From: PALSA-600 sp963842335
GTDB taxonomy: Bacteria; Actinomycetota; Thermoleophilia; Gaiellales; Gaiellaceae
DNA length: 64,000 nt
Direction of reading: 5' to 3'
Assembly: GCA_963842335.1 (NCBI GenBank)
Contig: CAWJGF010000010.1
Coordinates: 533,962-597,961 of the forward strand
The position numbers and the translations under genes were made by a program. Of the stretch, positions 41,363 through 51,911 are shown piece by piece. The notes beneath the pieces were generated by a model. The model saw only the letters and a list, made by a program, of their open reading frames with translations, was not told where the DNA came from and did no database searches. Every line of letters begins with the position of its first letter. Position 1 is the stretch's first letter.

Positions 41363-43372
41363 ATGCCGCCCCTCAAAACATCTGCGGCGTACGTTCCGAC
41401 CGGCGACCAGCCCGGGGCGATCGCTGCGCTCACCGACGGCCTCCGCGCGGGTCAGCAGTACCAGACACTGCTGGGCGCGACCGGCACCGGCAAGACGGCG
41501 ACGATGGCGTGGATCATCGAGCAGATCCAGCGGCCCGCGCTCGTGATTGCGCACAACAAGACGCTCGCCGCTCAGCTCTGCAACGAGTTCCGGGAGTTCT
41601 TTCCCGGAAACGCGGTCGAGTACTTCGTCTCGTACTACGACTACTACCAGCCTGAGGCGTACGTTCCGCAGGCCGATCTGTACATCGAGAAGGACAGCTC
41701 GCGCAACGACGACATCGACCGGCTGCGCCACGCGGCGACGGCAAGCCTGCTCTCGCGGCGCGACACCATCATCGTTGCCTCCGTCTCGTGCATCTACGGC
41801 CTCGGCTCGCCGGAGGAGTACGAGAAGCGCGTCGTCTTCCTGAACGTGAACGAGGAGACCGATCGGGACCTCGTGCTGCGCAAGCTGGTCGACATTCAGT
41901 ACTCACGCAACGACACCTTGCTCGGGCGAGGGCGCTTCCGTGTGAAGGGTGATGTGATCGAGATTCAGCCGGCGCACTCCGAGACGGCCTACCGCGTCTC
42001 GTTCTTCGGCGATCTCGTCGAGCAGATCACGCACTTCGATCCGCTCACGGGCGAGGTGCTCTCGCAACTGGAGAACATCACCGTCTTTCCGGCGACGCAG
42101 TACGTGACATCGAAGCCGACGATCGAGCGAGCCGCCGTCGAGATCCGCCACGAGCTCGAGGAACAGGTGAAGCACTTCGAGTCGAAGGGAATGATGCTCG
42201 AGGGACACAGGATCCGGCAGCGGACCGAGTACGACCTCGAGATGATGCAGGAGCTTGGGTTTTGCAACGGGATCGAGAATTACTCCCGCATCCTCGACGG
42301 CCGCCCCGCCGGCTCGGCGCCGCACACGCTGCTCGACTACTTCCCGTCCGACTACGTGATCTTCGTCGACGAGTCACATCAGACGGTCCCGCAGATCGGC
42401 GGCATGTACGAAGGCGACCGCTCGCGCAAACAGACGCTGGTCGATTTCGGCTTTCGCCTGCCGAGCGCGCTCGACAACCGTCCGCTGCGTTTCGACGAGT
42501 TCCTCGGCAAGGTGCCGCAGATGGTGTTCGTCTCGGCTACGCCCGGCCCGTGGGAGCTGCGCCACTCGACGAATGTGAGCGAGCAGCTGATCCGTCCGAC
42601 GTACCTCGTCGATCCCGAGATCGACCTGCGGCCGACGAAGAATCAGATCGACGACCTGCTGAACGAGATCCGCCATCGCGAGGAGCGCGGTGAGCGGACG
42701 CTCGTCACGACACTGACGAAGAAGATGGCTGAGGACCTCACCGACTATCTCCTCGAGGCGGGGGTCAAGACGCGCTACCTGCACTCCGAGATCGATACGC
42801 TCGAGCGGATCCAGATCATCCGCGAGCTGCGGCTCGGTGAGTACGACGTGCTGGTCGGCGTCAACCTGCTGCGTGAGGGGCTTGATCTCCCCGAGGTGTC
42901 GCTCGTCGCGATCCTCGACGCCGACAAGGAGGGCTTCCTCCGCGGCAAGACGGCCCTGATCCAGACGATCGGCCGCGCTGCGCGCCACGTGAATGGGCGG
43001 GTACTCATGTACGCGGACAAGATGACCGAGGCGATCAAGGGCGCGCTCGAGGAGACGGAGCGGCGCCGGAACGTGCAGCTCGCCTACAACGAGGAGAACG
43101 GAACCTCGCCGATCTCGATCACGAAGGGTGTCTCCGACATCGCGGAGTTCCTCGCGCTCGAGCAGCCGCATGTCCCGTCGCGTCGCCGCCGCGGCGGCGC
43201 GACGGTCGAGGGCATGTCGCGGGATGAGCTCGAGAAGCTCGTCATCACGCTCGAGGAAGAGATGTTCCAGGCGGCGGAAGAACTCCGCTTCGAGTACGCC
43301 GCGAAATTGCGCGACGAGATCAAGTCGCTGCGCCGCGACCTGGTCGCCATGTCGTCGGGGGCAACAGTGTGA
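41363..43372 (+). CDS. uvrB: Excinuclease ABC subunit B
   Basis: This damage-verifying helicase of nucleotide excision repair has 669 residues. Walker A is GATGTGKTATMA, the beta-hairpin is YYDYYQPEAYVP, the DEAD-type box is VDESH, and motif VI is QTIGRAARH. The C-terminal UVR motif (SRDELEKLVITLEEEMFQAA) binds UvrC. ATG 41363 gives the usual short lead before DQPGAIAALTDGL. Its stop overlaps the next GTG (GTGA). Confidence 0.96.
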   Translation: MPPLKTSAAYVPTGDQPGAIAALTDGLRAGQQYQTLLGATGTGKTATMAWIIEQIQRPALVIAHNKTLAAQLCNEFREFFPGNAVEYFVSYYDYYQPEAYVPQADLYIEKDSSRNDDIDRLRHAATASLLSRRDTIIVASVSCIYGLGSPEEYEKRVVFLNVNEETDRDLVLRKLVDIQYSRNDTLLGRGRFRVKGDVIEIQPAHSETAYRVSFFGDLVEQITHFDPLTGEVLSQLENITVFPATQYVTSKPTIERAAVEIRHELEEQVKHFESKGMMLEGHRIRQRTEYDLEMMQELGFCNGIENYSRILDGRPAGSAPHTLLDYFPSDYVIFVDESHQTVPQIGGMYEGDRSRKQTLVDFGFRLPSALDNRPLRFDEFLGKVPQMVFVSATPGPWELRHSTNVSEQLIRPTYLVDPEIDLRPTKNQIDDLLNEIRHREERGERTLVTTLTKKMAEDLTDYLLEAGVKTRYLHSEIDTLERIQIIRELRLGEYDVLVGVNLLREGLDLPEVSLVAILDADKEGFLRGKTALIQTIGRAARHVNGRVLMYADKMTEAIKGALEETERRRNVQLAYNEENGTSPISITKGVSDIAEFLALEQPHVPSRRRRGGATVEGMSRDELEKLVITLEEEMFQAAEELRFEYAAKLRDEIKSLRRDLVAMSSGATV

Positions 43373-43857
43373 GCCTCGGCCTCGTCCTCGCGATCATCTT
43401 CTCGGGGTTCGTCACGGGTGCAATCGCGCGGCTCGCGATTCCCGGGCCGGATCCGATGCCGATCTGGCTGACGATCGCGATCGGTCTCGTCGGATCGATC
43501 GTCGGCGCGGTGGTCGGCAAGGAGATCTCGCATGGAAACGGCTACGTCGTGTCGCTCCTGTCGTTCAGCGTCGCGGTCGTCCTCGTCGCCGCTTACCGGC
43601 ACTACGTGCAGAAGCGACCGATCTTCGGCGCCGGCGCGCGGGCGTTTCCTGCCCGCGGCGTGGGCGTCGAGCAGCAGCGAGAGCGGTTGCAGAAGCTCGG
43701 GGTCGACCCGGACGCGCTGGCACCCGACCCGAGCCAGTTGGAGCGTGTGCGACTCGATGCGATGCTGCGGGAGCTCCACCACGCCGGTCTGCTCGACGAC
43801 GACGAGCTCGCTGCGAAACGCGCTTTGCTCGACGCTCGGTCGCCGTCGCCCCGGTAG
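43369..43857 (+). CDS. GlsB/YeaQ-like membrane protein with SHOCT-like tail
   Basis: The protein has 162 residues. Three membrane helices at the N-terminus include GAIARLAIPGPDPMPIWLTIAIGLVG, the YeaQ/YmgE/GlsB pattern. The C-terminal 50 residues (LERVRLDAMLRELHHAGLLD and following) match the SHOCT short helical domain. It is coupled to uvrB by a GTGA overlap. The next gene is a shorter paralogue. The family is stress-associated, but its mechanism is unknown. Confidence 0.8.
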   Translation: MSLGLVLAIIFSGFVTGAIARLAIPGPDPMPIWLTIAIGLVGSIVGAVVGKEISHGNGYVVSLLSFSVAVVLVAAYRHYVQKRPIFGAGARAFPARGVGVEQQRERLQKLGVDPDALAPDPSQLERVRLDAMLRELHHAGLLDDDELAAKRALLDARSPSPR

Positions 43858-43901
43858 CACAGCTCGTTTCACCGACGGTGCTGCCGGGGAGGGAGCGACG
43901 C

Positions 43902-44144
43902 ATGATCGGACGCATAATCGGACTCATCGTCGTCGGATTGATCGTCGGCGCGCTCGGGCGGCTCGTGCATCCCGGCCGCGACCCGATGCCGATCTGGCTG
44001 ACCATCTTGATCGGGATCGCTGCCGCACTGATCGCCGGCCTCCTGATCGGCGGCATTCTCGGCTTCATCCTCGCCGTCGTGATCGCGGCCGTGCTCGTCG
44101 CGGTCGTCGGGGGCATGTATCGCGGGCGCGGCGCCGCGATCTAG
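43902..44144 (+). CDS. GlsB/YeaQ/YmgE family stress-type membrane protein
   Basis: The protein has 80 residues with three glycine-rich membrane helices. The loop GRLVHPGRDPMPIWLTILIG is nearly the same as that in the preceding gene, so the two look like a tandem duplication. GGGGAGGGA precedes ATG 43902. Its stop overlaps the 3' end of the convergent phosphoesterase gene by 4 bases. Confidence 0.85.
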   Translation: MIGRIIGLIVVGLIVGALGRLVHPGRDPMPIWLTILIGIAAALIAGLLIGGILGFILAVVIAAVLVAVVGGMYRGRGAAI

Positions 44145-44962
44145 ACGGAATCGACGGCCAGGGGCTCACGGCCGCGCGCGAAGGTGCGCACGGCCGTGAG
44201 CCCCCAGTCATCGTCTCGCCAGATGTAAGTCTCGACTCGTAGCGTCCGTTCGGACGCGGCATAGACGACACAGCCGCGCGCTTCACCGCGGCGTTCGGGG
44301 CGCGGCTGCCCGAGGCCGGGTGCGATCGAGATCACGACTCCGCGCACATCGCCGGTGATCACTTCGAACTCGTGTCGTTCCGAGACGGTGCCCTGGTGGA
44401 TGTGGCCGCCGACGATCAACTCGGCGCCCGAATCGACGAGCTGCGAGAGGACGTGATTCCGGCGCGCGACAGGTTTCTTCTTGCTGCGCCACGGCGCGCC
44501 GATCATTTGATGGTGCAGCGCGACGACCCGTAGAGCGCCGTCCGGCCCCGCGCGGAGCCTGGTCATGGCGCGCTCGAGTTGTGCGTCACTCACCCCGCCG
44601 GATTGGTGCCGCCACGGTCGCACGGAATTGATCCCGACGACGTGCGCGCCCGGGGCTGAGTAGGTCGGTTCCGTCGTCTCCCACTGACGCTCGAACTGCT
44701 TCCACGTGTCCGTGAATCGCGCCGGGAACGTGTACGGGATGTCGTGATTGCCAGGTACCGCGACGACGGGAAGGTCGAACCGACGGAGGAAGTCCGCGGC
44801 CAGCTGATGCTGCGCCGGTCGGCCACGGTGGGTCAGATCGCCGCTTGCGATCACGAGCTCGGGGGCCACGCGATCCACGAGCCCTGCGAGCGCTTGCTCC
44901 AGAACCGGGTCGTCGCGCGCCCCGAAATGGAGGTCCGAGACGTGCAGGATGCGTGTGGTCAC
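44141..44962 (-). CDS. Calcineurin-like metallophosphoesterase
   Basis: The protein has 273 residues. All metal-binding motifs of the family are present in order: DLHFG, SGDLTHRG, PGNHD, ALHHQ and GGHIHQG. This suggests a 3',5'-cyclic nucleotide phosphodiesterase or similar activity (CpdA/Icc-like); the substrate is not defined by sequence. ATG 44962 gives MTTRILHVSDLHFG. The 3' coding end contains a 14-bp hairpin. Confidence 0.9.
   Translation of the reverse strand: MTTRILHVSDLHFGARDDPVLEQALAGLVDRVAPELVIASGDLTHRGRPAQHQLAADFLRRFDLPVVAVPGNHDIPYTFPARFTDTWKQFERQWETTEPTYSAPGAHVVGINSVRPWRHQSGGVSDAQLERAMTRLRAGPDGALRVVALHHQMIGAPWRSKKKPVARRNHVLSQLVDSGAELIVGGHIHQGTVSERHEFEVITGDVRGVVISIAPGLGQPRPERRGEARGCVVYAASERTLRVETYIWRDDDWGLTAVRTFARGREPLAVDSV
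44161..44204. terminator. Hairpin within the phosphoesterase 3' coding end
   Basis: There is a perfect 14-bp stem GGGGCTCACGGCCG / CGGCCGTGAGCCCC with a 16-base loop, 16 bases after the stop of the forward GlsB-like gene. It could terminate forward transcripts while coding for the reverse gene. No T-run follows. Confidence 0.5.
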
Positions 44963-44977
44963 CGCCGAAGCAGGCTA

Positions 44978-44983
44978 TACAGT
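44978..44983 (+). promoter_or_regulatory. -10 hexamer TACAGT, leaderless-type
   Basis: TACAGT ends 7 bases before ATG 44991, in the 28-base gap divergent from the phosphoesterase gene. Confidence 0.45.
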
Positions 44984-44990
44984 GGCTGCT

Positions 44991-45233
44991 ATGGCCGACG
45001 AGCAGTCTTCGGAGATCTTCGACGACCTCTACCTCGGGCTCCGCGCCGGTGGCGCGTTGCGCAAACAGCGTCGCGGCGAGCCACTGACGGATGAGGAGCG
45101 CGAGGTGCTCGGTCGTTGGCAGCGGTTGTCAGCTTGGCGCAAGGGAATCGCGATCAGCGGCTTCGCGGTCGGCACGTTCGGTCTCGGCTTCACCCTCGGC
45201 GGTCTCGTCTTCGGCCGCTGGCGCAAAGCCTGA
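44991..45233 (+). CDS. Small membrane-anchored protein (80 aa)
   Basis: The protein has 80 residues: a hydrophilic N-terminal part (MADEQSSEIFDDLYLGLRAG, then KQRRGEPLTDEEREVLGRWQRL) and one C-terminal membrane helix (about 52-73, IAISGFAVGTFGLGFTLGGLVF) with a basic end. It is divergent from the phosphoesterase. No family is recognised. The LTDEEREVLGRW segment looks like a conserved short helix. Confidence 0.65.
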   Translation: MADEQSSEIFDDLYLGLRAGGALRKQRRGEPLTDEEREVLGRWQRLSAWRKGIAISGFAVGTFGLGFTLGGLVFGRWRKA

Positions 45234-45267
45234 CGAGGCGCCTTTTCCTGACGGAGCGGCGCCTGGC

Positions 45268-45498
45268 TCAGCGCCGCAGACGAATCCCGGGCCGGCGGCC
45301 CGCGACTGCAGCATCGGGTCGCCGCCAGACCCCGAAACTGAGCTCGACCCCGGGCGTTCGCCGACCAGAGTCCAGCGAGAACGTCGAGTCGATCGCACGA
45401 CGAACCAACTCCCCGACGGAGACGCTGAGGCGCCCCGATTCCTCCGTCAGGAATCGGTACTGATGGTCTTCGAGGATGACGTGGAAGCGAGTGGACAT
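45268..45498 (-). CDS. Ribbon-helix-helix-like small protein
   Basis: The protein has 76 residues. The N-terminal 45 residues (MSTRFHVILEDHQYRFLTEE, then SGRLSVSVGELVRRAIDSTF) match the beta-alpha-alpha pattern of RHH/CopG-type DNA-binding proteins; the C-terminal part is basic. No toxin gene adjoins it, so it is either an orphan antitoxin-like regulator or a solitary repressor. A 9-bp inverted repeat overlaps its start codon. Confidence 0.65.
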   Translation of the reverse strand: MSTRFHVILEDHQYRFLTEESGRLSVSVGELVRRAIDSTFSLDSGRRTPGVELSFGVWRRPDAAVAGRRPGIRLRR

Positions 45499-45532
45499 GG
45501 GTACCTATGTGCTTCCCCCATGTGTACCCATG
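45496..45532. promoter_or_regulatory. Inverted repeat CATGGGTAC-19-GTACCCATG at the RHH gene start
   Basis: Perfect 9-bp arms (45496-45504 and 45524-45532), with most of the next five bases also matching, span the start codon and upstream region. This is consistent with autorepression by the ribbon-helix-helix protein. Confidence 0.5.
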
Positions 45533-45605
45533 CGCCGCCCCTCAACGTGCGCCCGAATCGCAACAAGATCGAGCCAATTGCGCAAACGGCAAGTGCGCGG
45601 CAAGT

Positions 45606-46661
45606 TCAGGCCTCTGATTCGCGAGCGGAGAAGATGACCGTCGGCACGTCCTCCTCGGCCGGGTCGACATCCCGGATGACGACATCGAACACCGTGACGA
45701 GCACGGCGGCGAGCGGCACGGCGAAAAGGACGGCCCAGCCGCTGAAGAGAATCGCCATTCCCGTCACGGAGATGAGGACGAGGAGCGGTGAGAGCCCAAC
45801 CGCGTCGCCGAGGAGGCGTGGCATCACGAGGTAGTCCTCACACAGGCGCACGATGAGCACGCAAGCGGCCGCGAGGATCGCGATGTGCACCGAGGCCGTG
45901 AAGCCGACGGCGACGGCGAGGCCGCCTGCGGCGAGTGGGCCGATCACCGGGATGATCTCGACGAGGCCGGCAAACGCGCCGACGAGAAGCCAGTACGGCT
46001 CGCCGATTGCCCAGAATGCCAGCGACAGCGCTGTGCCGACGAGCAGAATCAGCAGCGCCTGGCCGCGTACGAACGCGCCGAGCTTCGCGTCGATCAGGTC
46101 CCACGTATCGCGGATCAGCTTTCGTCGCGGGCGGGGGAGAAGCGAGCACACGAGGTCGATTGCCTTGTCCCGCTCGAAGATCCAATATGCGGCTGCGGCG
46201 AAGGTGAAGAAGATCCCGACGACCACCTCGAACGCCGTGACGCCGATCTGCGCCGCCGGCTTCACGAGCTTGTCTCTCGTCGGCAGGTGCTTGAGGCGCT
46301 TCTGAACCGCGACCAGCACCTCGTGCTTGATCCCAGTCGAGTTCCTCGCCTGACGAGCGATCTGCGCCTTGCCGCTCGGGCTCAGGGCGACGTTGACCTG
46401 GTCGAGCGCGCGTGGCACGGCGAGTGTGAGGCCGACGGCGAGCACGGCGAGAAATGACAGGTAGTGCAGCGCCAGCCCCGCGGGCCGCGGCACGCGGTGA
46501 GCGGCGAGCCATTCGATGCCCGGGCGCATCGCCGCCGCGATGATCAGCGCGAAGAAGAGGAGCGCGAGCACGAGTCGCAGCTTCCAGAGTGCGAGCGCAA
46601 GAACGATGAGGCCGCCGGCGACAAGGGTCGCGACGGCAGCGCGGCGAGCGGTGGCGGTCAT
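45606..46661 (-). CDS. AI-2E/PerM family permease
   Basis: The protein has 351 residues with about eight membrane helices in the PerM pattern. A large loop (about 70-150) follows the first helices, then helices around GIFFTFAAAAYWIFERDKAIDL, and the conserved GLVEIIPVIGPLAAGGLA near the C-terminus. ATG 46661 (MTATARRAAVATL) is chosen because the upstream residues look non-coding. The family exports or imports small solutes (AI-2 or Na+/Li+ in studied cases); the cargo here is unknown. Confidence 0.87.
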   Translation of the reverse strand: MTATARRAAVATLVAGGLIVLALALWKLRLVLALLFFALIIAAAMRPGIEWLAAHRVPRPAGLALHYLSFLAVLAVGLTLAVPRALDQVNVALSPSGKAQIARQARNSTGIKHEVLVAVQKRLKHLPTRDKLVKPAAQIGVTAFEVVVGIFFTFAAAAYWIFERDKAIDLVCSLLPRPRRKLIRDTWDLIDAKLGAFVRGQALLILLVGTALSLAFWAIGEPYWLLVGAFAGLVEIIPVIGPLAAGGLAVAVGFTASVHIAILAAACVLIVRLCEDYLVMPRLLGDAVGLSPLLVLISVTGMAILFSGWAVLFAVPLAAVLVTVFDVVIRDVDPAEEDVPTVIFSARESEA

Positions 46662-46742
46662 GCCAACGGTGTTCCCACCGTGGCGCTCCGTGCAACCACC
46701 CCGACGCAAACCGCTCCACCGCCTGGCGCGAACAACGTGCGA

Positions 46743-46763
46743 GCGGGCGCGTCCTGCGCCCGC
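46743..46763 (+). promoter_or_regulatory. 5'-UTR hairpin upstream of the CHRD gene
   Basis: An 8-bp stem GCGGGCGC / GCGCCCGC with loop GTCCT ends a few bases before the GAGGGAGG ribosome site. It may stabilise the mRNA 5' end or terminate upstream transcription. Confidence 0.35.
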
Positions 46764-46778
46764 CTAGAGGGAGGATCA

Positions 46779-47225
46779 ATGAAGAAGATTGCAGTCCTGC
46801 TGGCCGGGGTCCTGGCGGTGGTCGTCGCGGCGGCCGCCTTCGCCAAAGGGCCGGAGACGTTCAAAGTGTCGGCCAAGCTGACCCTGAAGGCCGAAGTTCC
46901 GAAGGCAACCGCCCCCGCTGCGGCAACCGGGGCGTTCGCCGCCACCGTCAAGGAGAGCGGCAACACCCGAACGGTGACGTGGAAGCTGACCTACGCGCAT
47001 CTCAGCGGGGCGGGCTTCGCTGCGCACATCCACAAGGGCAAGCCCGGTGTGCCCGGTCCGGTCATCGTGTCGCTCTGCGGCCCCTGCCATAGCGGTCAGA
47101 TGGGCACCGCCCACGTGACCGACGCGGTCGCGAACGCGATCGAGCATGGTTTGACGTACGTGAACGTGCACACGAAGAAGAACCCGAACGGCGAGATTCG
47201 CGGCCAGGTGAAGGTCACCGGCTGA
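46779..47225 (+). CDS. Secreted CHRD-domain protein
   Basis: The protein has 148 residues. A signal peptide (MKKIAVLLAGVLAVVVAAAAFA) is followed by a CHRD-type beta-sandwich with FAAHIHKGKPGVPGPVIVSL and NPNGEIRGQVKV, both hallmark ends. An extra CGPCHSGQ loop carries two Cys and a His. GAGGGAGG sits before ATG 46779. The role of bacterial CHRD proteins is unknown. A strong hairpin follows the stop. Confidence 0.88.
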   Translation: MKKIAVLLAGVLAVVVAAAAFAKGPETFKVSAKLTLKAEVPKATAPAAATGAFAATVKESGNTRTVTWKLTYAHLSGAGFAAHIHKGKPGVPGPVIVSLCGPCHSGQMGTAHVTDAVANAIEHGLTYVNVHTKKNPNGEIRGQVKVTG

Positions 47226-47234
47226 CCCGCGGTA

Positions 47235-47260
47235 CCCTGGGGCCGGCGACGGCCCCAGGG
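47235..47260 (+). terminator. Terminator hairpin after the CHRD gene
   Basis: There is a perfect 10-bp stem CCCTGGGGCC / GGCCCCAGGG with a 6-base loop, 9 bases after the stop, followed by an A-rich stretch and no long T-run. Confidence 0.65.
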
Positions 47261-47291
47261 ATCGGCAAAACTTCTCGCCGGCACCCCTATA

Positions 47292-47305
47292 CGAACAAGT
47301 GTTCG
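47292..47305. promoter_or_regulatory. LexA (SOS) box of uvrA
   Basis: CGAAC-AAGT-GTTCG is an exact CGAACnnnnGTTCG, the Gram-positive/actinobacterial LexA operator. It sits 5 bases upstream of the -10 hexamer, where a repressor would block RNA polymerase. Confidence 0.8.
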
Positions 47306-47310
47306 CTCGG

Positions 47311-47316
47311 TACAAT
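47311..47316 (+). promoter_or_regulatory. -10 hexamer TACAAT of uvrA, leaderless-type
   Basis: TACAAT ends 8 bases before ATG 47325, with the LexA box directly upstream. Confidence 0.6.
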
Positions 47317-47324
47317 GGCCCGGA

Positions 47325-50173
<2,849 letters not shown>

Positions 50174-50177
<4 letters not shown>

Positions 50178-50380
50178 ACCGCCGTCCCAGCAAGCGCTCG
50201 GTGCTGCTCGCGATCGGTGGTGCCTGCCTCATCGTGTTCATCGCGGGCATGAGTGCCGCTTGGGTGAACCGGCACCACACGATTTGCACCGACCGCAAGC
50301 CTCCCGTCGCACAGGAGCAAGCGCTGCTCGGCCAGACCGCGTACCGCTGCCACAACGGGCAGATCGTGACCACCGGCTAA
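50174..50380 (+). CDS. Small membrane-anchored protein (68 aa)
   Basis: The protein has 68 residues: a basic N-terminus (MNRRPSKRS), one membrane helix (about 10-30) and an outside tail with two cysteines (ICTDRKPP and YRCHNGQIV) that could form a disulfide. ATG 50174 overlaps the uvrA stop, so it is translated with uvrA. No family is recognised. Confidence 0.6.
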
Positions 50381-50389
50381 CGGTTCGTC

Positions 50390-50395
50390 TAGCCT
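50390..50395 (+). promoter_or_regulatory. -10 hexamer TAGCCT, leaderless-type
   Basis: TAGCCT ends 8 bases before ATG 50404. Confidence 0.35.
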
Positions 50396-50403
50396 GACGG
50401 CGG

Positions 50404-51015
50404 ATGCGCGACTGGTGGCTGCGCACGTTTCTCGTCCTGCAGCGGCCTCGCCCGGTGTTCGTCGCGCTGCGGGACGTCTCGAAGGAATCCCTCGCCGACC
50501 GCGCTGAGCCTGTCCTCGCGATCGTGCTGCTCGCCGGCATCGCGATCGTCCTCTCCACGAACACAGCGGGTCACCTGATGGACGACTCGTCGTACGACGC
50601 ACTGCTCCTCGCCGTCTGGGCGTTCATCGCCGGCAGCCTCTACGGGATGTTCGGGTACCTCGCCTTCGGTGCGCTGCTGTACGGCAGCACGAAGCTGCTC
50701 GGCTCGCAGGGCTCGTACCGGCGCGCGCGACACGTGCTCGCCTTTGCGGCTGTGCCGATCGCGCTCTCGCTCATTCTCTGGCCCGTCAAGCTCGCTGTCT
50801 ACGGCGACTCGCTCTTCAAGACCGGCGGCAGCGACCACGGGGTCGGGGTCAGGGTTTTCGACGCGTTCGACGTTGTCTTCCTACTGTGGTCGGCAGTGCT
50901 GCTCGTGATCGGTGTCCGTGCCGTGCACGGCTGGACCTGGGCGCGCGCAGGCGCCGCGTGCACCCTGGCGATCGTCGTACCCGTCGTCCTGACGCTGGCA
51001 GTCGGCTCGATTTAG
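50404..51015 (+). CDS. Yip1-like integral membrane protein
   Basis: The protein has 203 residues. A short cytoplasmic N-terminus (WLRTFLVLQRPRPVFVALRD) is followed by five hydrophobic helices. The pattern of one PxxxF-type amphipathic start and five helices resembles the bacterial Yip1 domain family, though the match is loose. Its 3' end overlaps the panB end by 4 bases (convergent). Confidence 0.65.
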   Translation: MRDWWLRTFLVLQRPRPVFVALRDVSKESLADRAEPVLAIVLLAGIAIVLSTNTAGHLMDDSSYDALLLAVWAFIAGSLYGMFGYLAFGALLYGSTKLLGSQGSYRRARHVLAFAAVPIALSLILWPVKLAVYGDSLFKTGGSDHGVGVRVFDAFDVVFLLWSAVLLVIGVRAVHGWTWARAGAACTLAIVVPVVLTLAVGSI

Positions 51016-51911
51016 CGCACCCGCGCCTCCGCGAGCGCGTCCTCGAAGATCGCCAGCTCGTCATCCGAGATCGAGTACGTGTGCTGCTCAGAAGGGAATG
51101 CGCCCGTCCGCACGTCGGCGGCGTACAGCCCGATCGCGTCGCGAATCGAAGGTGCCAGGTCCGCATACTGCTTCACGAATCGCGGCGCGTGGCCGTCGTA
51201 CAGACCGAGCAGGTCGTGCCAGACGAGCACCTGCCCGTCGCAGTCGGCCCCTGCGCCGATCCCGACCGTCGGGATGTCGAGCGCCTCCGTGATGCGCGCG
51301 GCGACCGGTGACGGCACCGCTTCGAGCACGAGCGAGAAACACCCCGCCGCCTGCAGCGCGAGCGCGTCCTCGAACATGCGGACCGCCTTGTCCGCCGTTC
51401 GCCCCTGCGCTTTGAAGCCGCCGAGCATCGTCGCCGTCTGTGGCGTGAGGCCGATGTGACCCATCACCGGGACGCCGGCGCCGGTCAGCGCACGGACGCG
51501 CGAGAGCATCGTCCCGGCGCCCTCGAGCTTCACGGCGTCAGCGCTCGCCTCTTTCACGAAGCGGATCGCGTTTTCGAGCGCTTGCTCGTCGGACACCTGA
51601 TACGACCCGAACGGCAGGTCGGCGATCACGAGAGGCCGGCGGGCGCCGCGGGTCGCGGCAGCGGTCAGCATCAGCATCTCGTCCATCGTCGCCGGCACGG
51701 TCGAGTCGTGACCGAGCACGACCATGGCTGCGGAGTCGCCGACCAGGATCAGGTCGACGCCGGCGGCGTCGGCGATTCGGGCGGACGGTGCGTCGTAGGC
51801 GGTGATCATCACGATCCGGTCGTGGCGTCGCTTCATCTCGAGCAGCTCGGGAAGCGCGAGCTTGCCGGGAGCCGGCGTACCGGGTGCGGGCTTGCGCGGG
51901 CGGGTGGTCAT
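51012..51911 (-). CDS. panB: 3-methyl-2-oxobutanoate hydroxymethyltransferase
   Basis: This is the first step of pantothenate synthesis: it adds a hydroxymethyl group to ketoisovalerate to give ketopantoate. The protein has 299 residues. Family motifs are VGDSAAMVVLGHDSTVPATM, LVIADLPFGSYQ, AVKLEGAG, MGHIGLTPQ and IPTVGIGAGADCDGQVLVWHD. The ATG overlaps the panC stop (ATGA), the last gene of a three-gene reverse operon. The C-terminal 30 residues (FPSEQHTYSISDDELAIFED) are as in other PanB proteins. Confidence 0.95.
   Translation of the reverse strand: MTTRPRKPAPGTPAPGKLALPELLEMKRRHDRIVMITAYDAPSARIADAAGVDLILVGDSAAMVVLGHDSTVPATMDEMLMLTAAATRGARRPLVIADLPFGSYQVSDEQALENAIRFVKEASADAVKLEGAGTMLSRVRALTGAGVPVMGHIGLTPQTATMLGGFKAQGRTADKAVRMFEDALALQAAGCFSLVLEAVPSPVAARITEALDIPTVGIGAGADCDGQVLVWHDLLGLYDGHAPRFVKQYADLAPSIRDAIGLYAADVRTGAFPSEQHTYSISDDELAIFEDALAEARVR

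Noticed and set aside
41341..41363. A LexA box at uvrB
   Set aside because: No CGAACnnnnGTTCG or close variant is visible in the 21-base divergent gap or just upstream of it.
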